Positions 11,331-21,837 of a stretch of DNA of 32,853 nt are shown one piece after another (the first letter of the stretch is position 1; the number at the start of each line of letters is the position of its first letter). The DNA comes from Phenylobacterium sp. SCN 69-14 (lineage in GTDB: Bacteria > Pseudomonadota > Alphaproteobacteria > Caulobacterales > Caulobacteraceae), in the NCBI GenBank assembly GCA_001724985.1, contig MEEW01000005.1, positions 1 to 32,853 of the forward strand, given 5' to 3'. The notes beneath the pieces are model-generated. The model ran no database searches. It was given only the letters and a program-made list of their open reading frames with translations, and had not been told where the DNA came from. The translations under genes and the position numbers were made by a program.

Positions 11331-11458
11331 CCCCGGTTTGCGAAGCAAGACCGGGGCCCATGAACGCCGGCGGGTCGGGTTATGCCGCTCGCGGCGCCAG
11401 GTTCTGAAAGATCAGGTGTTCATGGATCCCGGACAAGCGCGTGCCGCGCTTTCCGGGA
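11331..11458. repeat. Composite palindromic intergenic element (two imperfect hairpins plus an outer inverted repeat)
   Basis: ccccggtttgc-gaa-gcaagaccgggg (11331-11356); tcccggacaagcgcg-tgc-cgcgctttccggga (11427-11458); ccatgaacgcc/ggtgttcatgg inverted between them. Confidence 0.65.
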
Positions 11459-11549
11459 AGACACCGGCAAAGGCGCCGCCGCGCCACATGCGATAGCTCT
11501 GCCGGAAGGGGAGCATCTGTCGGACTTCGAGCCGTGCTTCCTGAACGCA

Positions 11550-11577
11550 AAAAGGGCGTCCTGCGGGACGCCCTTTT
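11550..11577 (-). terminator. Rho-independent terminator downstream of aceB
   Basis: aaaagggcgtcc-tgcg-ggacgccctttt perfect stem with A/T tracts on both sides (could act in both directions). Confidence 0.8.
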
Positions 11578-11651
11578 CGGTCGGGTGATCGGGGCGGGGA
11601 AGCGACCGAATTCCAAGCTTCCCCGCCCGTCACCCCATCCGCTCTCGCGGA

Positions 11652-13247
<1,596 letters not shown>

Positions 13248-13285
13248 GCTGAAATTCCTTGAATTACTCGGGGACGAAAAAAAAG

Positions 13286-13321
13286 CGAGCCCGCCCTTGC
13301 CCGTAAGCCTGGGCGGGCTCG
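13286..13321 (-). terminator. Rho-independent terminator between the DUF4170-like gene and aceB
   Basis: cgagcccgccc...gggcgggctcg 11-bp perfect stem next to an A8 run on + (U tract on minus). Confidence 0.8.
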
Positions 13322-13353
13322 AGGAGAGACATCCGGGCGCTGGGCCCCTGACC

Positions 13354-13560
13354 TCAGGCGGGCAGTACGAACTGCTCGGAGGCGATCGAATAGCGGACGG
13401 CGGCGTTGCTGCGGGTCTCCTGAGAGACGCGTTTCCACGCTTCCTTGGCTTCGTCGCGATCCTCGAACGGGCCGATTACGTGCGGGGCGCCGTTCTTCAG
13501 GGCCTTGAAGGCCATGCAGCTATATTCGCCGCCGACAACCCAATACCGTTCCTTGGTCAT
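13354..13560 (-). CDS. DUF4170-like small protein, function unknown
   Basis: 68 aa MTKERYWVVGGEYSCMAFKALKNGAPHVIGPFEDRDEAKEAWKRVSQETRSNAAVRYSIASE; family from memory. Confidence 0.7.
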   Translation of the reverse strand: MTKERYWVVGGEYSCMAFKALKNGAPHVIGPFEDRDEAKEAWKRVSQETRSNAAVRYSIASEQFVLPA

Positions 13561-13598
13561 GGTCCTCTGCTCCCCCGGCTCGCGCCGGAACCGAGTTT

Positions 13599-13637
13599 CC
13601 GGCCGGACTTTCGGAAAGCTTCCTACGGTCCGGCCGG
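13599..13637. repeat. 10-bp perfect inverted repeat downstream of aceA
   Basis: ccggccggac ... gtccggccgg, no U tract. Confidence 0.6.
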
Positions 13638-13658
13638 CCTAAGCTGACGATCAGCCGC

Positions 13659-15251
13659 TTACGCGAACTGGTTCATCGTGTTGTGGACGCCGCCGGCCTT
13701 CAGGGCCGCTTCACCGGCGAAGTACTCCTTGTGATCGTCACCGATGTCGGAGCCCGACATGTTCTGGTGCTTCACGCAGGCGATGCCTTCGCGGATCTCC
13801 TTGCGCTGGACGCCGGCGACGTAGCCGAGCATGCCGGCCGCGCCGAAGTATTCCTTGGCCAGGTTGTCGGTCGACAGGGCCGCGGTGTGGTAGGTCGGCA
13901 GGGTGATCAGGTGGTGGAAGATGCCGGCCCGCTTGGCGCCGTCCGCCTGGAAGGTGCGGATCTTCTCGTCGGCTTCGGCGGCCAGTTCGGTGCCGTCGTA
14001 GTCGACGCTCATCAGCTTCTCGCGGTCGTAGGCCGAGACGTCCTTACCGGCCGCCTTGTAGGTGTCGTAGATCTGCTGGCGGAAGTTCAGCGTCCAGTTG
14101 AAGGACGGGCTGTTGTTGTAGACCAGCTTGGCGTTCGGGATGACTTCGCGGATGCGGTCCATCATCGAGGCGATCTGCTCGACGTGCGGCTTCTCGGTTT
14201 CGATCCACAGCAGGTCGGCGCCGTTCTGCAGCGAGGTGATCGAGTCGAGGACGCAGCGGTCGGCGCCGGTGCCTTCGCGGAACTGGAAGAGGTTCGACGG
14301 GAGGCGCTTGGGACGCAGCAGCTTGCCGTTGCGGGTGATGATGACGTCGCCGTTGCCGATCTGGCTGGCGTCGACTTCGTCGCAGTCGAGGAAGGCGTTG
14401 TACTGGTCGCCCAGGTCGCCCGGCTGGTGGCTGACGGCGATCTGCTTTGTCAGGCCGGCGCCGAGGCTGTCGGTGCGGGTGACGATGACGCCGTTGTCGA
14501 CGCCCAGCTCGAGGAAGGCGTAGCGGACCGCGCGGACCTTCTGCAGGAAGTCCTCGTGCGGGACGGTCACCTTGCCGTCCTGGTGGCCGCACTGCTTTTC
14601 GTCCGAGACCTGGTTCTCGATCTGCAGGGCGCAGGCGCCGGCCTCGATCATCTTCTTGGCCAGCAGGTAGGTCGCCTCGGCGTTGCCGAAGCCGGCGTCG
14701 ATGTCGGCGATGACCGGAACGACGTGGGTCTGGAAGTTGTCGATCTGGTCGATGATCGAGGCTTCCTTGGCCTTGTCGCCGGCCGCGCGGGCGGCGTCGA
14801 GGTCGCGGTAGAGGCCGCCCAGCTCACGGGCGTCGGCCTGGCGCAGGAATGTGTAGAGTTCTTCGATCAGGGCCGGGACCGAGGTCTTCTCGTGCATCGA
14901 CTGGTCCGGCAGCGGACCGAATTCCGAACGCAGCGCCGCGACCATCCAGCCCGACAGGTAGAGGTACTTGCGGTCGGTCGACTTGAAGTGCTTCTTGATC
15001 GAGATCATCTTCTGCTGGCCGATGAAGCCGTGCCAGCAGCCCAGCGACTGGGTGTACTTGCCGGCGTCCAGGTCGTAGGCCGCCATGTCCTTGCGCATGA
15101 TGTCGGCGGTGTACTTGGCGATCTCCAGGCCGGTCTTGAACCGGTTCTGCAGGCGCATGCGGGCGACGGACTCGGGATTGATGCCGTCCCAGGTGCCGTT
15201 CTTGCTTTTGATGAGCTGGCCCATCTCGATGATATGGTCTTGGTAAGACAT
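13659..15251 (-). CDS. aceA: Isocitrate lyase (long, about 530 aa form)
   Basis: MSYQDHIIEMGQLIKSKNGTWDGINPESVARMRLQNRFKTGLEIAKYTADI; DEKQCGHQDGKVTVPHEDF catalytic region; VYNNSPSFNWTLNF. Confidence 0.96.
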   Translation of the reverse strand: MSYQDHIIEMGQLIKSKNGTWDGINPESVARMRLQNRFKTGLEIAKYTADIMRKDMAAYDLDAGKYTQSLGCWHGFIGQQKMISIKKHFKSTDRKYLYLSGWMVAALRSEFGPLPDQSMHEKTSVPALIEELYTFLRQADARELGGLYRDLDAARAAGDKAKEASIIDQIDNFQTHVVPVIADIDAGFGNAEATYLLAKKMIEAGACALQIENQVSDEKQCGHQDGKVTVPHEDFLQKVRAVRYAFLELGVDNGVIVTRTDSLGAGLTKQIAVSHQPGDLGDQYNAFLDCDEVDASQIGNGDVIITRNGKLLRPKRLPSNLFQFREGTGADRCVLDSITSLQNGADLLWIETEKPHVEQIASMMDRIREVIPNAKLVYNNSPSFNWTLNFRQQIYDTYKAAGKDVSAYDREKLMSVDYDGTELAAEADEKIRTFQADGAKRAGIFHHLITLPTYHTAALSTDNLAKEYFGAAGMLGYVAGVQRKEIREGIACVKHQNMSGSDIGDDHKEYFAGEAALKAGGVHNTMNQFA

Positions 15252-15274
15252 CTCAACTCTTCCGTTGCCTTGGC

Positions 15275-15391
15275 CTGTGACAGCCGTTGCCGCCATCTAA
15301 TCCTTGTCCGGCTTGGGATGAAGGGTTAACCCGGTGCAACAAGGCTCAGTTGTCACAGCTCGACCTTGTAAATCTTGTAAATCTGTGACAG
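15275..15391. promoter_or_regulatory. Clustered operator-like motifs in the aceA / XRE-regulator divergent promoter
   Basis: CTGTGACAG at 15275-15283 and 15383-15391, CTGTGACAA (minus) at 15358-15350, tandem TTGTAAATC at 15366-15374 and 15375-15383. Confidence 0.55.
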
Positions 15392-15400
15392 TGAGACTCC

Positions 15401-16840
15401 ATGGCGGTCTCGACCACGGATCGGAAGCTCTTCCTCGGCGCGCGGCTGAAGCGGCTGCGGCGCGATCTCGGCCTCACCCAGACGCGGATGGCCGAGGACC
15501 TGGGCGTTTCGCCCAGCTATCTGAACCTGCTCGAACGCAACCAGCGGCCGGTGACGGCCCAGGTGCTGCTGCGGCTGGCCGAGGCCTACGACCTGGACCT
15601 CAAGACCCTGTCGACCGATCCGGAGGGCGGCGGGGCGACCGGCCTGGCCGAGGTGTTCTCCGACCAGATGTTCCGCGACCTCGGGGTGGCGCGCCACGAG
15701 ATCGCCGAGGTGGCCGAGAGCGCGCCCGGCGTCTCCGAGGCCATCGTGCGGCTCTACCGCGCCTATCTCGACCAGCGGGCCCTGACCGACCTGGGCGCCA
15801 TCGGGCGGCCGGAGGAGGGGGCGGCGGCCGGGTCGTCGGTGCTGCCGTCCGACTGGGTGCGCGACTTCATCCAGGCCCAGAAGAACTATTTCGCCGAGCT
15901 GGAGGAGGCGGCCGACAGCCTGGTGGCCGAGCTGGGCGTGGAGCCGCTGGACTTCGCCGTGGCCGCGCGCGAACGGCTGGCCAAGCGCCACGGCGTCACC
16001 GTGCGGATCGTGCCGCTGGAGGTGCTGCCGGAATCGGTGCGCCGCTACGACTATCACCGCAAGCGCCTCTTCCTCTCCGAGGTGCTGACCGCGGACGGCC
16101 GCTCGTTCGCGCTGGCCTATCAGTTGGCGATCCTGGAGAACGGGCCGCTGCTGGACACCCTGGTCGAGCGGGCCGGGCCGCCGGACCGGCCGACCCGCAG
16201 CCTGCTGAAGGTGTCGCTGATCAACTACCTGGCCGCCGCCATACTGATGCCCTACGGCGCCTTCCACGAGGCGGCCGAGCGCACGGCCTACGACATCGAG
16301 CTGGTGCGCTCGCGCTTCGGGGTGTCGTTCGAGCAGGCCTGCCACCGGCTGACCACGCTCTCGCGGCCCGGCGCGCGCGGGGTGCCGTTCTTCATGCTGC
16401 GGGTGGATTCGGCCGGCAACATCTCCAAGCGGTTCGCGGGCGCGACCTTCCCGTTCTCGCGCTTCGGAGGCACCTGCCCGCGCTGGAACATCCACACCAG
16501 CTTCCGCACGCCCGGCCGCATCGTCACCCAGATCGTCGAGACCCCGGACGGCCAGCGCTACTTCACCCTGTCGCGCACGGTGGCGCGGATCGCCACGCCC
16601 TATGCGGGGGACGATTCGGAGCTGGCCATCGGCATGGGCTGCGAGCTGAAGTTCGCCGAGCGGCTGGTCTATTCGCGCGGGATCGACCTGCGCGAGCCGG
16701 CGGTGACCGCCATCGGCCCGGCCTGCCGGATCTGCGAGCGCCCGGCCTGCACCCAGCGGGCGGCCGAGCCGATCAACCGCACCCTGACGGTCGACGACTT
16801 CACCAAGTCGATCTCGCCCTATCCCTTCGCGTCGGGCTGA
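15401..16840 (+). CDS. XRE-family regulator, short-chain fatty acyl-CoA regulator type (ScfR/RamB-like) with IrrE-like domain
   Basis: HTH (LGLTQTRMAEDLGVSPSYLNLLERNQRPVTAQVLLRLA), C-terminal CRICERPACTQRAAEPINR; divergent from aceA. Confidence 0.88.
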   Translation: MAVSTTDRKLFLGARLKRLRRDLGLTQTRMAEDLGVSPSYLNLLERNQRPVTAQVLLRLAEAYDLDLKTLSTDPEGGGATGLAEVFSDQMFRDLGVARHEIAEVAESAPGVSEAIVRLYRAYLDQRALTDLGAIGRPEEGAAAGSSVLPSDWVRDFIQAQKNYFAELEEAADSLVAELGVEPLDFAVAARERLAKRHGVTVRIVPLEVLPESVRRYDYHRKRLFLSEVLTADGRSFALAYQLAILENGPLLDTLVERAGPPDRPTRSLLKVSLINYLAAAILMPYGAFHEAAERTAYDIELVRSRFGVSFEQACHRLTTLSRPGARGVPFFMLRVDSAGNISKRFAGATFPFSRFGGTCPRWNIHTSFRTPGRIVTQIVETPDGQRYFTLSRTVARIATPYAGDDSELAIGMGCELKFAERLVYSRGIDLREPAVTAIGPACRICERPACTQRAAEPINRTLTVDDFTKSISPYPFASG

Positions 16841-16901
16841 CGCCTTGCGCCGCGCAGGGCTTGCGATAGACAGGGCGGCTGAAGGGGATGGCAGGGACGG
16901 C

Positions 16902-18131
16902 ATGGCTGAACGCAAGGGCGCGCGCGCGACCGACCGCTTCCGCAGGAAGCGCGAGGCGATCCTCGACGCCTCGATCGCCATCCTCAACCAGAAGGGCGTG
17001 AAGGGGCTGACCCTGGCCGACGCGGCCGCGGCGGTGGGCCTCTCGACGACCAGCGTCACCTATTATTTCAAGCGCAAGGACGACCTGGCCGCCGCCTGCA
17101 TGGCGCGCGGCGTCGCTTGGCTGCAGGAGGCGGCCGAGACCGCGGTGGCCGAGCCGGCCCCGCGCGAGCGGCTGCACAGGCTGCTGGAGCTCTATCTGGA
17201 GCGGGTGCGGCTGGCGGTGCTGGGGCAGGCCCCGCCGCTGCCGACCCTGGCCGACCTGCGCGCCTTGAACGAGCCGCGCCGGGGCGAGGTGTTCGAGGCC
17301 TATGTGAAGCTGTTCCGCAAGGTGCGGACCCTGTTCGACGGGCCCGACACCGCCTGGCTCAGCCGCGGCCGGCGCACGGCCCGGACCCACATGCTGCTGG
17401 AGCAGCTCTTCTGGTCGGCGGCCTGGCTGCCCAAGTACGACGTCGAGGACTATCCGCGCATCCGCGAGCGGATGTTCGACATCCTGGTCGGCGGCCTGGC
17501 GGTCGAGGGCGCGGTGTGGAGCCCGGCGGCCGCGCCGCTGGCCGAGCTCGCCGCCTGCGAGCCGCAGGAGATCAGCCGCGACACCTTCCTGCTGGCGGCC
17601 ACGCGGCTCATCAACAGCCGCGGCTATCGCGGAGCGTCGGTCGACAAGATCTCGGCGGCGCTCAACGTCACCAAGGGCTCGTTCTATCATCACATCGACG
17701 CCAAGGACGATCTGGTGGTCGCCTGCTTCGACCGCACCTTCGAGGTGATGCGCCGGGTGCAGCGGCTGGCCATGAGCTTGCCGGGCGACCAGTGGCTGCG
17801 GCTGTCCAGCGCCGCGGCGGCCCTGGCCGAGTACCAGCTTTCCGACTACGGACCGTTGCTGCGGGTCTCGGCGCTGTCGGCGCTTCCCGAGCCGATTCGC
17901 GGCGAGCAGGTCGCCCATTCGGACCGGGTGTCGGACCGCTTCGCCTCGATGATCTCCGACGGCGTCGCCGAGGGCTCGATCCGGCCGGTCGACCCGGCCA
18001 TCGCCGCCCAGATGCTGAACGCCACCCTGAACGCCGGGGCCGAGCTCGGCTTCTGGGTGCCGGGCATCACCCAGAAGGCCGCGCCCTCGGTCTTCGCCCG
18101 GCCGCTGCTGATGGGGATCTTCGTCCGGTAA
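16902..18131 (+). CDS. Tandem TetR/AcrR-family transcriptional regulator (two HTH domains)
   Basis: First HTH ILDASIAILNQKGVKGLTLADAAAAVGLSTTSVTYYFKRKDDL; second HTH FLLAATRLINSRGYRGASVDKISAALNVTKGSFYHHIDAKDDL. Confidence 0.9.
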   Translation: MAERKGARATDRFRRKREAILDASIAILNQKGVKGLTLADAAAAVGLSTTSVTYYFKRKDDLAAACMARGVAWLQEAAETAVAEPAPRERLHRLLELYLERVRLAVLGQAPPLPTLADLRALNEPRRGEVFEAYVKLFRKVRTLFDGPDTAWLSRGRRTARTHMLLEQLFWSAAWLPKYDVEDYPRIRERMFDILVGGLAVEGAVWSPAAAPLAELAACEPQEISRDTFLLAATRLINSRGYRGASVDKISAALNVTKGSFYHHIDAKDDLVVACFDRTFEVMRRVQRLAMSLPGDQWLRLSSAAAALAEYQLSDYGPLLRVSALSALPEPIRGEQVAHSDRVSDRFASMISDGVAEGSIRPVDPAIAAQMLNATLNAGAELGFWVPGITQKAAPSVFARPLLMGIFVR

Positions 18132-18136
18132 GGCGC

Positions 18137-19072
18137 CTAGAGCAGCTTGATCTCGCGCAGGCGCTCCATGAGGAACGCGTCGGCGGTGATCGGCGCCCAG
18201 CCCTGGTCGGGATGCTCGGGCGTGATGCAGCCGGGCAGGGTGCGGATCTCGTAGTCCGGATTGAAGTGCAGGAAGAACGGCGTGGAATAGCGCGAGAAGC
18301 CGCGGCGCTCCGGCGCCGGATTGACCACCCGATGCGTAGTCGAGGGCAGGACGCGGTTGGTCAGGCGCTGCAGCATGTCGCCGATGTTGCAGACCAGGGC
18401 GCCGGGCGGCGGATTGATCGCCAGCCAGCCGCCGTCCTTCTCCAGCACCTCCAGCCCGGCCTCCTCGGCGCCCAGCAGCAGGGTGATGACGTTGATGTCC
18501 TCGTGCGCGCCGGCGCGGATGTTCGGGCCGTCCTGCGGCACCGGCGGATAGTGCAGCAGCCGCAGGATCGAATTGCCCTGGTCGACCGTCGTGTCGAAGA
18601 AATGGCGGTCGAGCTTCAGATAGACCGCGATCGCCTCCAGCACCTTGCGGCCCATGGCGTCCAGGGCGCCGAACAGCCAGGCGATCTCGCTCTGGAACTG
18701 CGGAACCTCGCCTGGCCAGACATTGTCGGGCATGAGGGTGCGGAAGGGATGGCCGGCCGGCAGGTCCCGGCCCATGTGCCAGAACTCCTTGAGGTCGAAG
18801 TGCTGGGCGTCCTTGGCGGTCTCGACGCCGAAGGGGGTGTAGCCGCGCTGGCCGCCGACGCCTGCGACATATTTGCGCTTCACCGCATCGGGCAGGGCGA
18901 AGAAGGCCTTGGCCGCGGCGGTCGCGGCCTCGATGCGGGCCTGGTCCAGCGGGTGGTCGGAGATCACCGCAAAGCCGTAGCGGGCGAAGGAGCCGCCGAG
19001 GTCGGCGGCGAAGCCGTCGAAGTCGGCGTCGAAACGCTGGAACGAGACCGGCTCGATGCGTCTGGTCGTCAC
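18137..19072 (-). CDS. Isopenicillin N synthase-like 2OG-Fe(II) oxygenase
   Basis: GAHEDINVITLLLG (HxD), NIGDMLQRLTNRVLPSTTHRVVNP and RYSTPFFLHFNPD motifs; GTG start at 19072 is a best guess. Confidence 0.88.
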   Translation of the reverse strand: MTTRRIEPVSFQRFDADFDGFAADLGGSFARYGFAVISDHPLDQARIEAATAAAKAFFALPDAVKRKYVAGVGGQRGYTPFGVETAKDAQHFDLKEFWHMGRDLPAGHPFRTLMPDNVWPGEVPQFQSEIAWLFGALDAMGRKVLEAIAVYLKLDRHFFDTTVDQGNSILRLLHYPPVPQDGPNIRAGAHEDINVITLLLGAEEAGLEVLEKDGGWLAINPPPGALVCNIGDMLQRLTNRVLPSTTHRVVNPAPERRGFSRYSTPFFLHFNPDYEIRTLPGCITPEHPDQGWAPITADAFLMERLREIKLL

Positions 19073-19154
19073 GTCTTGTCCTTCACCCGCGGACGCGGGA
19101 ACCTTGGCCGTAGGCGGCGCGTTCGCACCGGAAACCTCGTTAAGGAGATCACGA

Positions 19155-19826
19155 ATGCGCAACTGGACCGCCCTGGCGGCGTGTATCGTCGGCGCAGGGG
19201 CGCTGGCCGCCTGCACCACCACCGACCCCTACACCGGACAGGTCGTCCGCAACAACACCGGCACCGGCGCCATCGCCGGGGCGCTGGGCGGAGCGGCGCT
19301 GGGCTATCTGACCAACACCAACCGTAGCGAGCAGGGGCGCAAGAACGCGCTGATCGGCGCGGGCATCGGGGCGCTGGCCGGGGCGGGCGTCGGCAACTAC
19401 ATGGACCGCCAGCAGGCCGAGCTGCGGCGCGAACTGGCCGGCAGCGGCGTGGACGTCCAGCGCCAGGGCGACAACATCGTGCTGCAGATGCCGGCCGACG
19501 TGACCTTCGGCTTCGACCGCTCGGACATCCAGCCGCAGTTCTACGGCGCGCTCGACGATGTGGCGCGCAGCCTCAACGCCTATCCGCAGACCCTGGTCGA
19601 CGTGATCGGCCACGCCGATTCCACCGGCCGGGCCGAGTACAACCAGAACCTTTCCGAGCGCCGCGCCTCGGCGGTGGCCGGCTATCTGATCAATCGCGGG
19701 CTGCTGCGCGACCGGCTCTATGTCGAGGGCCGCGGATCGACCCAGCCGATCGCCGACAATTCGACCGAGGCCGGGCGCGCCCAGAACCGCCGGGTCGAGA
19801 TCGTCCTGCGGCCCTATACCGGCTGA
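19155..19826 (+). CDS. OmpA family lipoprotein (YiaD-like)
   Basis: Lipobox LAAC, Gly-zipper repeats, C-terminal OmpA domain DVIGHADSTGRAEYNQNLSERRASAVAGYLINRG...NRRVEI. Confidence 0.92.
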   Translation: MRNWTALAACIVGAGALAACTTTDPYTGQVVRNNTGTGAIAGALGGAALGYLTNTNRSEQGRKNALIGAGIGALAGAGVGNYMDRQQAELRRELAGSGVDVQRQGDNIVLQMPADVTFGFDRSDIQPQFYGALDDVARSLNAYPQTLVDVIGHADSTGRAEYNQNLSERRASAVAGYLINRGLLRDRLYVEGRGSTQPIADNSTEAGRAQNRRVEIVLRPYTG

Positions 19827-19900
19827 CGCCCTGGCCGGTTGCGCCGGCCAAGGTTCTGACCCCACATTGGCCGCGGCCGGGCGAGGCGCCTGGCCGTGGC

Positions 19901-21760
19901 GTGGGAATGCAGATGGCGGCCGAGGCGGCGGGAATGAATCTTGGGCACGCGGTCGCCCTGCTGGCCGCGGCCGTGGTGGCCGTGCCGGTGTTCCGCAAGA
20001 TCGGGCTCGGCTCGGTGCTGGGCTATCTCGCCGCCGGGGTGGTGATCGGGCCGTTCGGGCTCAAGCTGTTCAGCGACCCCGAGGCGATCCTGCACGTCGC
20101 CGAGCTGGGGGTCGTGCTGTTCCTGTTCCTGATCGGGCTGGAGATGCGGCCGGCCAAGCTGTGGAGCCTGCGCGGCGAGATCTTCGGCCTGGGCGCGGCC
20201 CAGGTGCTGCTGTGCTGCGCGCTGCTGTCGGGCGTGGCCATGCTGGGCGGCCTGCCGCCCGCCGCCGCGGTGATCGGCGCCAGCGGCTTCGTGCTCTCGT
20301 CCACCGCGGTCATCATGAAGATGCTGGACGAGCGGGGCGAGACCTCGACCGACGCCGGCCAGCGGGCGGTGTCGATCCTGCTGCTGGAGGACCTGGCGGT
20401 CGTGCCGCTGCTGGCCCTGGTGGTGGTGCTGGCTTCGATGAACGGAACCGTCGCCGAGACGGGCCGCCCGGCCTGGCAGGGCCTGCTCATCGGCCTGGGC
20501 TGCATCGCCGTGGTGGTGGCGGCCGGGCGCTGGCTGCTCAATCCCTTCTTCCAGATCCTGGCCAGGACGGGCGCGCGCGAGATCATGACCGCCGCCGCCC
20601 TGCTGGTGGTGCTGGGATCGGCGCTCTTCATGCAGTGGGGCGGGCTCTCCATGGCGATGGGGGCGTTCCTGGCCGGGGTGCTGCTGTCGGAATCGACTTT
20701 CCGCCATCAGCTCGAAGCCGATATCGAGCCGTTCCGCGGCATCCTGCTGGGCCTGTTCTTCCTCAGCGTCGGCATGTCGCTCGACCTGTCGGTGGTGGCG
20801 GCGGAGTGGGGGCTGATCGCCGTCGGCGTCTTCGCCTTCATGAGCGTCAAGGCGGCGGGCATCTACCTTGTCGCGCGCCTCTTCAAGGCGGGCCATCGCG
20901 AGGCGATCCAGCGGGCGGCCCTGTTCGCCCAGGGCGGCGAGTTCGCCTTCGTGCTCTATTCGGCCGCCGTGGCGGCGGGCGTGGTCGATGCGCGCACCAG
21001 CGCGTCCCTGACCGCGGTGGTGATCTTCTCCATGGCCCTGACGCCGCTGGTGGTGATCGTGCTCAATCGCCTGCTGCCCCCGCCCAGGGAGTCGATGGAC
21101 GGGGTGGAGGTCGCCGCCAACCTGGAAGGTCGGGTGCTGATGATCGGCTTCGGCCGTTTCGCCCAGGTGGTCTCCCAGCCGCTGCTGGCCCGCGGCATGG
21201 AGGTGGCGCTGATCGAGACCGACGTGGAGATGATCCGCGCGGCCGGGTCGTTCGGCTTCAAGGTCTATTACGGCGACGGTACGCGGCTGGACGTGCTGCG
21301 CGCCTCGGGCGCGGCCAACGCCGAGGCGATCCTGGTCTGCGTAGACAAGCCCGAGGTCGCCGACAGGATCGTCGAGCTGGTGAAGGCCGAGTTCCCGCTG
21401 GCCAAGCTGTTCGTCCGCGCCTTCGACCGCGGCCATGTCCTGCGGCTGATCGAGGCGGGCGTGGACTATCAGCTCCGCGAGACCTTCGAATCGGCCCTGA
21501 CCTTCGGGAAGAACGTGCTGATCCAGCTCGGCGTGGACGAGGTGGAAGCCGCCGACATCGTCCGCGACGTGCGCCGCCGGGACAACGAGCGCCTGGAGCT
21601 GCAGGTCGCCGGCGGCCTGCAGGAAGGGCGCTGGCTGATGCGCGGCAACATGCCGACCCCGACGCCCGAGCCGTTCTCCGTGCCGCGCAAGGACGCCCGG
21701 GCGCTCAACGAGGAGGCCGCCGACGTGCTGGAGAAGCCGCCGAAACAGCCGGCGGCCTAG
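19901..21760 (+). CDS. CPA2 family cation:proton antiporter (KefB/KefC-like) with RCK/TrkA-N domain
   Basis: Multi-TM Na/H exchanger domain then VLMIGFGRFAQVVSQPLLARGMEVALIETD Rossmann domain; GTG start. Confidence 0.92.
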   Translation: MGMQMAAEAAGMNLGHAVALLAAAVVAVPVFRKIGLGSVLGYLAAGVVIGPFGLKLFSDPEAILHVAELGVVLFLFLIGLEMRPAKLWSLRGEIFGLGAAQVLLCCALLSGVAMLGGLPPAAAVIGASGFVLSSTAVIMKMLDERGETSTDAGQRAVSILLLEDLAVVPLLALVVVLASMNGTVAETGRPAWQGLLIGLGCIAVVVAAGRWLLNPFFQILARTGAREIMTAAALLVVLGSALFMQWGGLSMAMGAFLAGVLLSESTFRHQLEADIEPFRGILLGLFFLSVGMSLDLSVVAAEWGLIAVGVFAFMSVKAAGIYLVARLFKAGHREAIQRAALFAQGGEFAFVLYSAAVAAGVVDARTSASLTAVVIFSMALTPLVVIVLNRLLPPPRESMDGVEVAANLEGRVLMIGFGRFAQVVSQPLLARGMEVALIETDVEMIRAAGSFGFKVYYGDGTRLDVLRASGAANAEAILVCVDKPEVADRIVELVKAEFPLAKLFVRAFDRGHVLRLIEAGVDYQLRETFESALTFGKNVLIQLGVDEVEAADIVRDVRRRDNERLELQVAGGLQEGRWLMRGNMPTPTPEPFSVPRKDARALNEEAADVLEKPPKQPAA

Positions 21761-21837
21761 GTCTTCTCTTCTCCATCTGATGAAATTTTTCACGCGCCCC
21801 CGTTCTCAAAGGGGGCCTTGCAGCGTAAAGGGGCGCT

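Noticed and set aside
13683-15329. 548-aa plus-strand ORF
   Set aside because: Antisense to aceA, which has unambiguous motifs.
15323-15332. GGGTTAACCC palindrome as a CtrA site
   Set aside because: Only a half-site-like TTAACC; lacks the TTAA-N7-TTAA pair, so not supported.
19814-21793. 659-aa minus-strand ORF
   Set aside because: Antisense to the CPA2 antiporter; His/Gln/Arg-rich shadow translation.
21796-21816. GCCCCC...GGGGGC hairpin upstream of CoA transferase subunit A as a terminator or riboswitch
   Set aside because: Short stem, no U tract, no recognisable riboswitch core.
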